A stretch of DNA of 64,000 nt. Source: Maylandia zebra (lineage: Eukaryota > Chordata > Actinopteri > Cichliformes > Cichlidae). The stretch spans positions 54,500,365 through 54,564,364 of the forward strand of contig NC_135173.1 in NCBI RefSeq assembly GCF_041146795.1. Direction: 5' to 3'. The translations under genes were made by a program, and so were the position numbers. Every line of letters begins with the position of its first letter. The first letter of the stretch is position 1. Below are positions 14,201 to 26,422 of the stretch, in pieces. The notes beneath the pieces are model-generated. The model made no database searches. It saw only the letters and a list, made by a program, of their open reading frames with translations, and had not been told where the DNA came from.

Positions 14201-17200
14201 AAGGTGGTGGTTTTCCTATCAGTAAACCTGCCACCAAAGAAATAAGAATAATAAAAAGATGTGGAATTATTGGAAAAATAAACATGTTAAATGACTGGGC
14301 TAAGTGAATAATTACTTAATTGTTGTTGAATATGACTGGTAGCATGATTGTTTTAGAGATATTTGGAAATGTTTCTACTGTGAAACTTTTTGATTAAAAT
14401 AATCATGAAGTGGGAATCTGACCACGACGGCGCAAATTCTATTTTTATCCTTCAATAAAGTAATCTGATCAACTCAAAGCGAGTTGAGTGCATTCCTCAA
14501 CAACAGGAGGAGCAGACAGTGGAATCCACAGCTGAATTCCAGAGCCAGCTCATCCGTCATGTGGCAGGTTACAGACTCACACCTCTTCCCACAAAGAACT
14601 GAGTCATCGTGGAGGTGGTAAAGGATGTGTAAGTTTACAGCAATATGGGCAAATGAAACAGTTGGCAAGAATTAAATCATTTTCAAATGATAGTCATATA
14701 GATGGCTTTTTGTGAGGTTTCACCTTCACTGGTTTATTTTTCTTATTTGCTTTCGCCAACCAAAAAACTCACTGAACTTAATCACTCAATCGATTATGAC
14801 ATATGAAGACCTAATAGATATTTCTGTATGATTAGTCGAAGCCCTTTAACACCCCAGTGTGGTTCAAGGTTACAGTGTGTAAAAAACTTGCAAATTCAAC
14901 GTGGATATTCATGGAAGTGTCAGCAAAGAATCTGGGTGTTATTATACGCACAGTATGAGGAACTGGACGTGCAGGTTATAGCCTTAGAAAGACTTTTAAA
15001 TACCAAAAAACCACATGGACAGGAAAGACATGTATTGAAGAGCTAGACAGAGTGCAACCAGTTAATTAGTAATGTGTTCAATGTGTTAGATTAACCATAT
15101 TGTGCCCTTGATGCGTACCAGAACACTGTGTCTTACCTTTCTCTGATGAAGTCTGTCAGCTCCTTAGTGGAAATTTGGCCATGCTTCATGTTATGGTAGA
15201 GCACATCAAAGCCATTATTTTTTTCCCCCTGTTTGGCAGACAGAAACAAAAAAAAAACGTGGAAGTTGATGCTCAGTCACTGCAAAAACCATTAAGTGTA
15301 GCAACACAAAGTCTGCTATTGATTACACATTACCGTTAAGGCTTTTTCTAGCAGCAGCGTTCTCATTTTTTGCATAGCTTCTATCTGCATCTGCAGTAAA
15401 CTCTGGTCGACCATATTCATCTTGGCCATGTTTAAGAGAAACAACACTTAGAAATTAGCAAATCAACAGAAGACTGGTCGAAGGCTAAAACCTACAATGA
15501 AAGACACACCTGAACAGCTTTCTGCGCTGCTGTAACCATGCCACTGGGCAACAGTGTCCAGTTGCACTTTAAAAATGCAAAGACATTCTAAATAATTCAT
15601 CTAGATGAAAAACAGCAGTTTTGTTTTAACCAGAATTATTGTCTTCTAGGGGTAGCGGAACAATCGATAACCCATAACGTTGTGATATTTTGTATCAATA
15701 CAGGAACACACCAAATATCTACATTTTACTGAATAAAATTAAATCTTATGAACAAGAGGGCCCCTCTCATACAACACCATCCTGAGACAACATTAGTCAG
15801 CAAACTTACATTAAATTAGCTCAAACGAAGAACCGTCCAACACTGGACACACTTAGCTTGACAAAGCTACCTCATAACTGGCTCAGTTACACGAGTAAGA
15901 ATAGAATGGTTGTCCAAAACTTGAGGGTGTTGCACACTCATTACCACTTCTGATTGCTAAATGATTGCAAAGGTTGCTTAATAAGAGGCAACCTTTCGCA
16001 GTCTGACTTAGACTGGATGCAATCACTCTCAAAGAGATTGCCAAATGTCTGCAAATAATTGTTATCTACTTTATAAATGTAGTCAAGATTGCCAACATGT
16101 TGCCATTGGTCTGAATAAGTCTTTGTCAATGAGCACAACTTGACTCAAGTGGCTGCCAGCTGGTTGTATTCTGGTTACATTCCTACAGAACAGGAAGGTT
16201 GCTGAGTGCAACCTTAATAGTAGATTTTCTGTCTATGCAGACAGCAACAAATATCTTTTTTTAACTATTTATCACAGCTAAATGCTGTATTATCAAAAAC
16301 CAATTGCATTTAATTACCAAATTGACTCATTTAATTGACATTGAAATGATATAAGACTTCATCAGGGTTCATCTAATGCCAACAGGAGGTTTTATTGACA
16401 ATCTCATTTTGCAACAAAAAAATAACTAAAGTGAGATAACTTTAACTTATTGTATAAAACAGATACTGACAGAGTTTAACTTTGAAGACATAACACACAT
16501 CACAACACATCTTGAATAATTTGCAGTTGAGGAAAAATCACAACATATGTTCACAATATTGGATCGCCAGGTGTCTGTTTATTCCTACCTCTATTTTCTG
16601 TATAATTCCTAAACCACTGAAATTACAGATAACAACTGTCAACACACATCACACCGCATGTGTACGGGCGGTTATACTTATAGAACATTTTGCAGGAATA
16701 GAAAAGTTCAGTCTTTGATCAAATGTAAACTATGTTCGCATTGCCACTTCTATTGCAGACTTATGGAATTAAAATATGCCCGGAAAAAAGGTTCTGTAAA
16801 ACATTAGGATGTCACAGAGAAGATGAACCTAACTTACTGTGTCTAATTCTCCCAAAAGCATAAAAAGTAAACAAATAAATAAGAATTCACGACATAAAAA
16901 TGTTTAGTGAGGTCACACTACAATTCTTTATCTTCATGAGTCTTAAGTTTTTGTTGTCTGAAATAACTCGTCTAAAAGGGCATCCACACAGGAAGTGATG
17001 CGCTCATTGCATATTATTTTGCGGCTCATGGCTGGTCACTAGCTGACCTTCCAGGCTCCGACTGTCTGGACAACCTCCACCCTATCAAATGTCAATTGTC
17101 TGGGACTTGCGTCAATTGCTCACACTAAAGTTGAATAAAGTTTAAACATGGGACTTGTCCTAGTTATTAATTTCACTAACTTTTGGTCACACCTTCAGTG

Positions 17201-20200
17201 TCTCTGAAATTACTGTTTGTACTGTTTCCACTTTAGTGTACAAATACAAATGCCTTCTGAAATAGGATCAGGAAAACATGCATTAAAATACCACCTTATA
17301 CAGTGTGAAGCACATGAGAAAGCTGCATTTTGTAGCTTACTGGCTGCAAATCTTACATGGATTTGTTCACGCAGCTGCTAGAGGATATTTTAAAAATGGG
17401 GCCTGGGACAAGCTAGACTCTATAGCTGAACTTGATCTTTGACCAACAAAGTCGAGCCAGTTCATCCCTGAGTTAAAATGAATGATTGTGGCACATGAGG
17501 CCCCTCCAGGTGATGCTGAGATATTACATTCATGAGAATAGGATGAACAACCTGGAAACATAATGCCTTTGGCCAGAGCAGCTGTGAGTGACTGGGGTAA
17601 AATAAAAAGATTGAACTTGTACTATAATGGCTGTAGTGCATGTATGTCTGTTTCCTATCCCCTCCAAGACACGTTAATCAATCTGGATAAAAACTGATAT
17701 ATCAACTACCCAGGTAGCAGTATTATCAACATATATATATCTTTTGGTAATTATTTTTATAACCCTAAAATCCTTACAAATTACATATATTATGTGCAGT
17801 AGCTGATCTCAAAACAAACAACGACATTAAATGTACACTACATGTACAGTGTTGTCGACAATACTTGTACATTTCTGTTTGTAAATATAGTTTGCTAAAT
17901 TTTAGTGCAGTGGCACTTTAGGGTAACTGGAATGTGTGAAATTTACGAGCAACTGGGACAGTTAGAGGTTAACACCAGATCAGCCAAGGCTTGTTACACA
18001 TTACAAAACCATTTGAAACACAACACTGACTACAAAACCTAGCTTTGATTGTACAAGAAAATGTGTGGCTCTTTGAAGCTAATACAATTAGCCAACGACT
18101 AAAGAGGGGGAGATTGAAGTGAATTGGACAGCCTGAGAGCGATTCCAGTAGAGAGCATTACAACCTTACAACCCTTTGTGGCAACAGGGACAAAGAGGAC
18201 TGAACTGAGCTACTGCACACAGTTCATATAGCTCATGATATCTGCATTAGGAGTGTAGATTTTATATGTTTATAAAACTGCTGTTGTCTGACATGACTTA
18301 TTTCACATTGGCTTGTGTTAACTAGTTTATAGGAAACGACAATGACGTGTTTTTGCAGCTTCACAGCAAAAGAAAGCTGCACGGGACAGCCATGGCCAAT
18401 GTCTTACATATGCTTGAGCAAACCGAGAAATGAAATATTAAACACTAGAACTGATAGAAAAGTTGGCTTGTTTAGACCACTGCAAAGGGAGCATAATCAA
18501 TCAATCAATAATCCATCTGATGCCATCAGATGTGGCGGAATAAAACCGATTATGATGGGTTTGTGTTTGCATGACTGGTCTTTGGAAAATAGATCTGGTC
18601 CCGATTTCTAACCCTGTGCAGGGGTTGCAAATCTATGGCTACAGATGCATAAACAAGAATATGATATGAAAATAAACTATTTCTAGCATTTTAATTTGTT
18701 TTGGTTGTTGTTATTGTGGTTTGCAGGTCTGAGTACTTACTGCTATATGCAGCTAAAGAAAAAAAATGAAGACCTGCTCCTACTGACTTGGACTTCAATC
18801 AAAATGAAATTCAAACTAGCCAATGTCTTTATTTCTTTTATCTTTCCCAATTTAAAAGCTATTAGGCCGCTTTTATTTATTATCAAATGAGTCTACTTTT
18901 TATTTGATTAAAACATGCGGAGGACAGATTTTTCCTCGACTTCACATTTGGTCCACGTGCCAAAAGATTTTAGTTTTTCACTCCTATTAGCAATGTTGCC
19001 ATGCTAATTTATACTTAATAGGACATGTCATTCTGTATGATGCTTAAATTTGTTTTAGGGTGTCACAAGCAGTTCTTTGGTCAAAAATTTCTATTAAAAG
19101 TGAGTCTTTTGACCCCTACTCTAAAGCAATAGCTGTCCAACACTGGTAATAACCTTCTTTAACATATTTAAGCTAAACAAATGTGAAAACAGCGTAAAGA
19201 TAGATCTTTAAATGGTAAATGGCCAGCATTTGTATAGCGCTTTTCTAGTCCCTAAGGACCCCAAAGCGCTTCACACTACATTCAGTCATTCACCCATTCA
19301 CACACACATTCACACACTTTAGGACGAAGTTGAATAATTTCACCCCCCCCCCCTAGCCACATAGACAAAGAAGATAAAGATCCAGACTAGAGAATGTCAT
19401 CAAATTTATTTTCGATTTAAAAATATCCTCTTTTTCCAGCTTTACTTCCTCATTGGCCTTCTTGATTGCTTCAGCTCAGGAGGACACATGCCTTACTAGA
19501 AGCCTCAAAAGATGTCAAAGGAAAATCAATAACGGTAACATGACTAAGAACACTTTATTAGCACATTTGTTGTGATATTTTGGGAAATGAAATGTAAAAG
19601 CGATAAATGCTGATAAACCCGCAGTTGGTGATGAAACTGCTGTCTGATGTCACATACAAATAAGAAAAGTTTAACTAAAATGCATGTCACAATATGGGAA
19701 GACTCCAGTTCACCAGAGTTCACCATCAGTCTTGTATTAATCTGCAGTCCAGCTTAGTTTCCCCTCGAGCCGAGGCCATCGCAGATATTTCCTAGTTCCT
19801 GAAGCAATCCACTGTCAGCAGTTTAGCCTAAAGGCTAAAGCATTAACTAATGGCTTTAGTTTTCTTTTTCCACATATTTTCAGGAAGTTTATGTCAAGAA
19901 GCTCCAAAAATAACTATTTACAAATAAAATACACACTAAAAGGAAAGCGTTGTTCTCCAGGTCACGGCTCACTGGCCAACATTTACCCCAGTGAGCAGAC
20001 CACTGAAGTGTGCTTCCTACTGTAACAAGAAAACAGCTTAAAAAAAAAGTTTAGCTGTTACCCCACTTAACAGCAATCATGACATGCAAACTACTGCATG
20101 CATTAGATGTCAAAGCTATAAGAAGCACAGTTTATGAGACCACATGTTACGCAACACTTTAAAACACAAACTAAGTGAGAGATTTAACAACTGGCCAATC

Positions 20201-23200
20201 GTACTACAAAACAGGGAAGTGACGAAAGTAAGTGAAAACAGAGCAGAAAGGCAACAGGAAGAGAGCCCATTCTGTTCAGCTCCTGTGTTCGACTGGTACC
20301 TGATATCAATGAATACAAAAGAAAAAGAAACACGGGAAACAGCTAAGGGCGTTTTTTTTTCCTCACAATTGCTAAGGCTGGAATCAATTTCTAAAGCAGT
20401 AGAGAGAAATGTAAAAATACATATAGATATATAAATAATATGTACATTTTAGATAAATATATAATATAAGTGATACCAGAGTGACGCAGTTTTTTTTTTT
20501 ACACTCATGTCTGTGATGTAATCAATGAAAACACTGTTTGTTTAATATTCCAACCACACATTAAATGTGCCCACCCCAACTGGACGATAACCTACTGAGA
20601 ATTTAGCATACGTCAACTGTGGTGTGTTTGACAAACAGTACAGACGAGCTGAGACAGCTTCCTATGAACTGACCAAATTCATTAAAAAAGGGAAGAGAAC
20701 AAGCTGTGTCAGCTGGTTGTACCATAATTACAGAAACAGGTGCTAGAATGAGAAAATTGTGATACACTACACTGCACAGACTAGGGGGAACTAAAGAAAA
20801 AGTTGTATGCTTTAGGCCAAAAAAAATAGGTAATACTAGTTTCACCCATGAGGGGAAAGAAAAGAGAACTATTAAAGCTGGAATTAAATCTAAAGTCAGT
20901 GGAAATGAGCCAGATGGCTGATGGAACAACTGCCCAAGGAGAGAATAATTATACAAACATTGGTGACTAATGGTTCTGTGACACCTTTCCTGCACAACAT
21001 TTTAAGCTTTTATTTTGAAACACCAGTTTATCTTTATTTGGGGTTACTGTCTGTGAAATCATATAAAATTTTATCTCACTCAGAAGTGGGCTGCTAATTC
21101 CCAAAGAGGCTTTAGCTAAGAACAGCAGAAGAAGTGGCAGGCAGATGAACAATATGTCAAAGTCCTGTTCTTAAGAGTTTGTCCAGTTTTCCCAGTGTCC
21201 CAGTGTTGGAGTGGTATTGTGAATACAGAAAAGCACCATCAGCTTTTGTCCCACCAAGCAATACTACCTGGAAAGTGTCTGATTGGCGACAGCTTCATTT
21301 TTCAACATGGGAATGATCCCAAACACAATATCAATGGAGTAAAAGTATACCTGGATAGAAAAATACACAATGGAACACAATCAGTCATGGACTGGCCTCC
21401 CCAAAGCCCGGACCATAACATTGTTGAAGCAGTGTAGGATCTTAACAGAGAACAAAATAAAAAGCACCCAACATTCAAAGAAGAGCTTCAAGAAGTCCAG
21501 AAAACAATTCCTGAAGATCACTTAAAGAAAGTACCAGAAAGCATGAGTGCACACTGTGTTTAAAAATAAAGGTGTTCATACCAAATATTGTCTTAGAACT
21601 GCACAAACTATTTATTTTTTTTGCTTTATAAACTATAATCGCATTTATGTTTGCAGATATTTCAAAAAAATCACTGCACATATTTCCACCGTTCTAGCAA
21701 AATATAAAGAAATAAGAGGTGGCACAAGACTTTTGCAATTTAAAGTGATGTAAATTATGAAAGTAAAGACGAATGGTCAATAAAGAAAAAAAAACTGTCA
21801 TTACATAGAGTGAAAGAAACTCTTTGCATATTATAACAGTTTATGTACTAGACAGAGTACATGGCTTTCTCACCAGAAAAACAATCTATTTGTTAAGTCA
21901 GTAAGAACATATCTTTGAAAACCATGCTTTATATTTACAGCAATTCAATACTGAGCACTGAACACAAAAAGAAACTGACATCTTTAATCTTAACTACCAC
22001 CTTAAAAAGGAAAGATAAACCAAACCGCAGTGCTATGGTTTATCATGCAACATCTGCTGCACAGAGATGGACAGGAATTCATTCTCCTGCAGTCAGACTA
22101 CAATGCAAGGTTCAATATCGTTTATGTAGGGAATCAAGTGGTTGTTGCCTATTGTTGTTTATCATGCTGCATATTGTTATACTATACCTTCCAAACTGCA
22201 AAAGAACGCTAAAAAAAACTAAGCCTGGGAGCAAATGAATGCTTACATTATTTCAGACTATTTTTATTTGTAAGTTTGTCTGCCTCAGTAAACACTGATG
22301 TTTGTGTGCAATGCTTTTTCAGTTAAACAACATATATGTAGGACATATAATAAATGTGCTTGAGTAAAAAATTACAATTTAAAAATTTCTAATGTGCTGA
22401 ATGTGTGAAAATGGGAGTATGGGCAAAAGAATTATAGCACATAGGTGCCAAGTGTGTAAATCTATGGTATGCAAGCAGGAAAGTGGTACAGTGTAGCAGT
22501 TTACCTAAGCTCTAGGGGAAACCTATGAAAAAACTTCATAGGTTTCCCATGCTTGTTATTACAGCACTGATGTTGTGCTTTAGGAAGGGGGAAACAATAC
22601 ACAGGATTAGAAGTGTCTCAGCTGACATGACTTCTTCTCCTGTTCCGGTGTGTGCTCAGGTGAGAGCAGTGGAAAGAATTGCACGCTGTCCCTGAGGAAT
22701 TTAGACAGAGCCAAACAACACAGTGTCTCTCCAACGCAGACTGTAAACGGTGGCCCGGTACAGCCTATAGAGCACACAGCCATGAGCTGCGCAGACGGCG
22801 CCTTGACATCAGAGTGTCTGGCCTCAGTCATGTGACCAGAGAGGTCTGGGAGCGGTGCACTGAGCTATCACAGCTCATCACAGACAACACACACAGCTTT
22901 AGTATGCGGTATGCACACAGAGGCTGGGCTTTGTTTGTGGTAGATACAAACGAAAACTTGACCATTACTTAACTTGTTAGGGATGATAACGCCAAAACGG
23001 GTTGGTCTAATGCAACTAAAACCGACTCGTTTAAATATAAAGGGAAGAATGAACAACAAACAGCAAGAGGCAGGATGTTTGTTTCACAAAAAAACCATAA
23101 TTAGTGTAATGTTTTCACTCTCTGGTAATCTTAGAAAATTGCTACTGATTCTCAAGGCTGTTGGGTTGAACCACCTTTCAATCCAGTTACAAAACCTCAA

Positions 23201-25240
23201 CAAGCCCTTCCTCTGAAGGCAGAGCCATGCTGGTTTGATTTCAGAGACAGCTGAAGAAAATTAGGTAGCCAAAAGGATGTGTGCCACTCCTGTCCACCTC
23301 TTTAATAGCGTCACTCTTTGCCGTGTCAGTGGGACACTGCGTGTGAAGTGTGGGACAATATATAAGACAACATATTAGCTGTCTCTATACTGCCTAGTCA
23401 GTGCTAGTGCTCTGTTGAGACTCCATGTTAAACATAAGGTCATCATAGTTTTGCTACAACAATCCAATGACTCAGGCATTTCAGCACATAGGCCACATCT
23501 TGCACTTTTGCGCCAGAACTTCCATCGAGAAACCAAACTCTTGCTTAGATTTCGTACAGAGAGAGAAAAAGGAAATGAAACAAAGCCTGCAAATAAATCC
23601 AAGGAGTAGAAATGTTACAGCTGGTGACCAGTCCAGTGCTGCAACTATGACAGATAAACAGCACTGCCTGAATTCCTAAAGAACTTGTATATTCAGCTGA
23701 GGAGATCCATTTTGTATAGATGACAAAAAAGGGAGAAAAAAAAACCCCCAATGAAAACATCGAAAAAAAGTGAAAGAGCATGGGATGTGAATGGGGAAAG
23801 CCTCTCTGCTTAGCAATATAACAAACAAACTGAAAAACTCAATACGTCTGATAAAGATGATGATGATTTGTAGTCAAGTCAAAAGGGAAATGGATGCATC
23901 TCCTCCCAGTGCCAAGTATGTGCGCTCATGTGTGTCCTGCATGTTAAACACACAGCTGATCGCGACCATCACTGGATTCTCTTGTGGCTCACAGCAGGGC
24001 ACAAAGGGCAGATTGAAGAGTCAGGAGTGTCTCTGATTGCTCCTCTTTTTGCCTTTTAGATATTGATGAACTCTCATTTAGGAACAAAAAAGGCGTTAGT
24101 GGGTAACAGCAGTGTTATTGGTAATTACTTCAAGCACTTAGCTTAATGTAGTTTTCCACAAATATTCATTACAGCCCCTTTATAAGCCCTGGATCACCTC
24201 CAGAGTTCAACTAAGGCTAAAACTTAAGGATGTGTTTGTCCACCTTAAAGAAGACAAGAACAGATTCTGATTGGTTGTTTCAAGCTGAGAGTCCTGTTGT
24301 ATTATATATAAATGAGTAACAGATTTTTTTTTTTTTAAAGAACAGAAAAAGAAAGGGGGAAGTTACAACAGTTAGGTACAAATTTACCCATGGGTTTTAT
24401 TCAAAACTATGTCGCTGTAAGAATTTGTAACATTTTAGCTATGACGCATAACCAATACTTGCCGTAGTGTTATAGTGCAATACATACACCGTCTTGACAT
24501 GGAGGAGTAGCCCTAATAAGGCCAATACTGTTCGAGTTTCACTTCTAATGGCACTATCTTTGTGACTTCAGTGTAGTGCAACAAGTAGTAACGGTAGACT
24601 TCTACTTTCCCACCTGCTTTGACACAGCCACGTCAAATTATTATCGGGAGAAAAATGACCTTTAGGCAGTACGCAGAAAGCGCTGAGCTCAGCTTAACAC
24701 AGCCAGTGCTCTGCGGCACCCGCTGTACGAAATAAAGTATCGCTATTTAGGTTGGTATTGAGGCTTTAAAATCTATTCTAACTTACTAACATCTGGTATC
24801 TCACTGAAACTTTGTCACGGAAGAAAATGACGCGTACGACCAACGGCTATGACTGACAGCCGAGGCGTCCAATAGCATTCAGGGAACTGACCATATACGT
24901 TCCAAGCGATCCTGACCGAGCCAATTGACAGAAAACAGGGGTGGACGCTTCGACGTTTCAAGTTAGATTGGTTCACAGAGGCCCAAACCCCGGGGTAGCA
25001 AAATATTTGCCGAAGGAAATTAGCGGTGGCCGCGGGGTTGCTGACCAGGACACTGCGACTTCAGAGGGAACTAAGCTTGTGAGCTAGACGACTTCCTCTG
25101 CAAAACGAATAACACTTGATTCCTGATTGGCATGAACATGATAAGGAGGGAACATAGCATGATAATAGCACCGGTGTAAACACCGTGAATAAAAAAGCAC
25201 CACCTACCCAGAAATTCTCTAGGAAGTACGGCGTTATCAT
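5269..25240 (-). CDS. FCHO2: FCHO2, F-BAR domain endocytic protein, 5' part (coding exons 1-7)
   Basis: Coding exons in transcript order: 25208-25240, 15137-15228, 12268-12342, 8652-8793, 6996-7148, 6656-6760 and 5269-5367. All have GT donors and AG acceptors and join in one frame to 233 residues. The product begins [11 protein letters not shown] and continues [18 protein letters not shown], then [19 protein letters not shown], then KSKENYNAK and [10 protein letters not shown], then HIQIGE. This is the N-terminal F-BAR helical domain of the FCHO family, which dimerises into a curved module on PI(4,5)P2 membrane and helps start clathrin-coated pits. Exon 1 was placed by the PYFLENFW motif and a phase-0 donor; its ATG gives a normal-length N-terminus. 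The rest of the F-BAR, the linker and the mu-homology domain lie beyond the left edge. FCHO1 is the alternative, but the sequence and the TNPO1 neighbour favour FCHO2. Intron 3 carries nested transposons. Confidence 0.93.
8860..9334. repeat. A-rich degenerate (AAACTAAA)-like low-complexity tract
   Basis: The stretch is dominated by runs such as AAACTAAACTGAAACTAAC and AAAATAAAATAA without coding potential. It directly adjoins the left end of the hAT-type element in FCHO2 intron 3. Such A-rich tracts may be decayed retroposon tails, but nothing upstream identifies one. Confidence 0.5.
10101..11663 (-). mobile_element. Intact Tc1/mariner (DD37E) transposon with IR/DR ends
   Basis: Terminal inverted repeats of 25 identical bases lie at 10101-10125 and 11639-11663, flanked by TA on each side (10099-10100, 11664-11665). 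About 180 bp further in, a second pair, GTGCATAATTATTAGGCAAC at 10291-10310 and its exact reverse complement at 11464-11483, repeats the terminal motif with small differences. That makes an inverted-repeat/direct-repeat layout like that of Sleeping Beauty-type elements. The element encodes a complete transposase on the minus strand. Perfect outer and inner repeats and an open frame indicate a recent insertion. It lies in sense orientation within the FCHO2 transcript. Confidence 0.93.
10429..11445 (-). CDS. Tc1/mariner-family transposase, DD37E, 338 residues
   Basis: The frame is uninterrupted from ATG at 11445 to TGA at 10429. Residues 1-110 hold two helix-turn-helix-like segments ([20 protein letters not shown], then [17 protein letters not shown]) separated by a basic [12 protein letters not shown] stretch, which may bind DNA or direct nuclear entry. 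The catalytic core shows Asp144 in LWTDEMRV, the glycine-rich [11 protein letters not shown] segment, Asp237 in FMQDNAPSH and Glu275 in [11 protein letters not shown]. There are 37 residues between the second Asp and the Glu, so the triad is DD37E and not the DD34E of classical Tc1. All catalytic residues are present. The role is cut-and-paste transposition at TA sites by binding the element's end repeats. Activity is inferred, not shown. Confidence 0.95.
   Translation of the reverse strand: MGQKKDLTGSEKSKIVRYLAEGCSSLKIAKLLKRDHRTIKRFIQNSQQGRKKRVEKPRRQITAHELRKVKRAAAKMPLATSLAIFQSCNITGVPKSTRCAILRDMAKVRKAERRPPLNKTHKLKCQDWAKKYLKTDFSKVLWTDEMRVSLDGPDGWARGWIGKGQRAPVRLRRQQGGGGVLVWAGIIKDELVGPFRVEDGVKLNSQSYCQFLEDTFFKQWYRKKSASFKKNMIFMQDNAPSHASKYSTAWLARKGIKEEKLMTWPPCSPDLNPIENLWSIIKCEIYKEGKQYTSLNSVWEAVVAAARNVDGEQIKTLTESMDGRLLSVLAKKGGYIGR
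14040..14122 (+). repeat. Probable LINE (L2-like) 3' tail
   Basis: TTGTAAATGAGACATTGAG, then CTCAATGGGACTAGCTG, then ATAAATAAAGGTTAAATAAA resembles the common 3' end of fish L2-type retroposons, ending in an A-rich repeat. No coding part is present upstream. The assignment rests on recognising the tail only. Confidence 0.5.
17690..17835. repeat. Diverged dispersed repeat, copy A
   Basis: Motifs TATATCAA, TTATCAACAT, CTTTTGG, AATTATTTTTA and AGCTGATCTCAAAAC occur in the same order and spacing as at 37610-37765 (copy B). The two copies are clearly diverged with small indels. The family is not recognised. Confidence 0.5.
19212..19318. repeat. Second, shortened copy of the 2263-2453 repeat
   Basis: It contains AATGGTAAATGGCCAGCATT followed by TGTATAGCGCTTTTCTAGTC and CCTAAGGACCCCAAAGCGCT, then CATTCA/CACACA repeats. 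It matches the first half of the copy at 2263-2453 and lacks the distal GGCGCCACCGGGCCCTCTG part. Confidence 0.75.
21190..21600 (+). pseudogene. Tc1-like transposase C-terminal relic
   Basis: The plus strand encodes [15 protein letters not shown], then [20 protein letters not shown], then PDHNIVEAV before an in-frame TAG, and the same frame continues with [17 protein letters not shown]. This is the C-terminal half of a Tc1-type transposase. The catalytic second Asp of the usual QQDNDPKH motif is replaced by Gly, and the N-terminal half is missing. It is a dead copy in FCHO2 intron 1 and of a different lineage from the DD37E element. Confidence 0.85.
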
Positions 25241-25520
25241 CTTGCTTTATTACTCTTCGCCACAACTCTTCAGTTTGTTGTAATGCAACTTTTGAAGCGT
25301 ATATCATCCACCGTCCTCCCCCCGTTTCTCTTGTATCTGCCTTTCCCCGTTTTCCTCCTCTCCCCTTTCTTCTCCCTCCCCACCTACAGACTCCACCTCC
25401 ACCCGGCGTCTCTCCCCTATGGTTTATTCCCGTAGAAATGTAGACGTTCAGTGGGTGAAACAGCGCTATCAATGGCGAAGAGAGACACTACAGTCGCCGG
25501 ATGAAATGCTGCCTTCACAT
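25241..25520 (-). promoter_or_regulatory. FCHO2 5' untranslated region and proximal promoter (approximate)
   Basis: This lies immediately upstream of the FCHO2 ATG at 25240. On the transcribed strand it carries a strongly purine-rich block (25310-25385, CCTCC/TTTCC-rich on the plus strand). The adjacent stretch 24820-25060 inside intron 1 is relatively rich in CG dinucleotides (CCGGATG, GACGCGTACG, GGCCGCGG), which fits a housekeeping promoter spanning exon 1. No TATA box is evident and the start site is not determined. Confidence 0.45.
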
Positions 25521-25639
25521 GCTTTACGAAAATTCCCCACATAGAAGGCCGAGATTGACTAAAATACAGATAAACCATAACGCAGCTATGTGAAAATAAT
25601 AGTATATAAAAATAAATAGTAAGATATTATTAGCTATAT

Positions 25640-25722
25640 CACTGTTTGTTTTAGTTAGCATTACTTATGAATTCAGCATCTACAGATGTGAGGGATTAAT
25701 AAAGTTCTATCTTATCTTATGT
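25640..25722 (+). repeat. Probable retroposon 3' tail
   Basis: The stretch CAGATGTGAGGGATTAATAA followed by AGTTCTATCTTATCTTATG resembles the 3' end of several fish LINE families, which finish with short ATCTT-type repeats. No coding part is visible. Confidence 0.4.
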
Positions 25723-26422
25723 CTCCCTGTTTAATAAATCTATGTGCCGATTTGTTGTGCACTAGTGGGTAAAGATTATTCATACCCGTTTAAACGTCCT
25801 TTTCCAGTGGGATTGTTTAGTCAACACACGTTCTACCAATATTGCAAAAGCAAATACTCTTGTTACGGTTGTGGTTTATTTAAAGCATAAGAAAAGGTCT
25901 TCCAACACCAAGTCTATGAATAAGCCTTTACATTTATTTAAACTGATTTATAGATTTAGCAGTATGCCACTTTTCAAGGTTTTGCAACTAATCATCTGTT
26001 GGGCAACAAGCATCTAGGTTTTGGAATAAATCGTCTTTCCACGTTAGACAGTTACATTGTTAATTTTTAAATCTTGTCTTAAACACCTGTATGCTGCCTG
26101 GCCTTCGACCCAGTGTGAGACATTGATCTTACTTGTTTTTGTTGTACGATAGTTGTTTTTGTAAATGATTGCTTTCACTCTACTTATTCACTTTTGTGTA
26201 CAACCACTTTACATCTGCTGTGGCTGTTTTAAAGTGCTTTATAAATAAATAAACATTGTATTTAAAGGCCCATTTACAGTCGGCACAGTGGACAGAGTCT
26301 GCTATTTGTGTAATTCCAATTTCACAAAGCCTGATAAAGTACCAGTGACATTGCCAAAAAAAAAAAAAAAAAAAAAAGACTTGGAGAAAATACATGATAA
26401 AGGCCCACAATAATGTAAACAA

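Larger units (their letters stand above)
15229..25207 (-). other. FCHO2 intron 1 (about 10 kb)
   Basis: This is the largest FCHO2 intron in the window. Identified contents: a possible alternative first exon at 15334-15431, a dispersed repeat at about 17690-17835 related to one in TNPO1, a short repeat copy at 19212-19318, a Tc1 transposase relic at 21190-21600 and a 14-bp hairpin at 22516-22548. The remaining sequence is AT-rich and shows no supported genes; the open frames in it are short and unrelated to known families as far as I can tell. Confidence 0.75.

Noticed and set aside
20603..20995. 130-codon minus-strand open frame with hydrophobic segments
   Set aside because: No family resemblance, no splice context, and it lies in AT-rich FCHO2 intron 1.
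25071..25472. 133-codon minus-strand open frame with a Gly/Arg-rich middle
   Set aside because: It covers FCHO2 exon 1 in a different frame; the Gly/Arg part comes from the purine-rich leader block. The correct frame is the one giving PYFLENFW with a donor at 25207.
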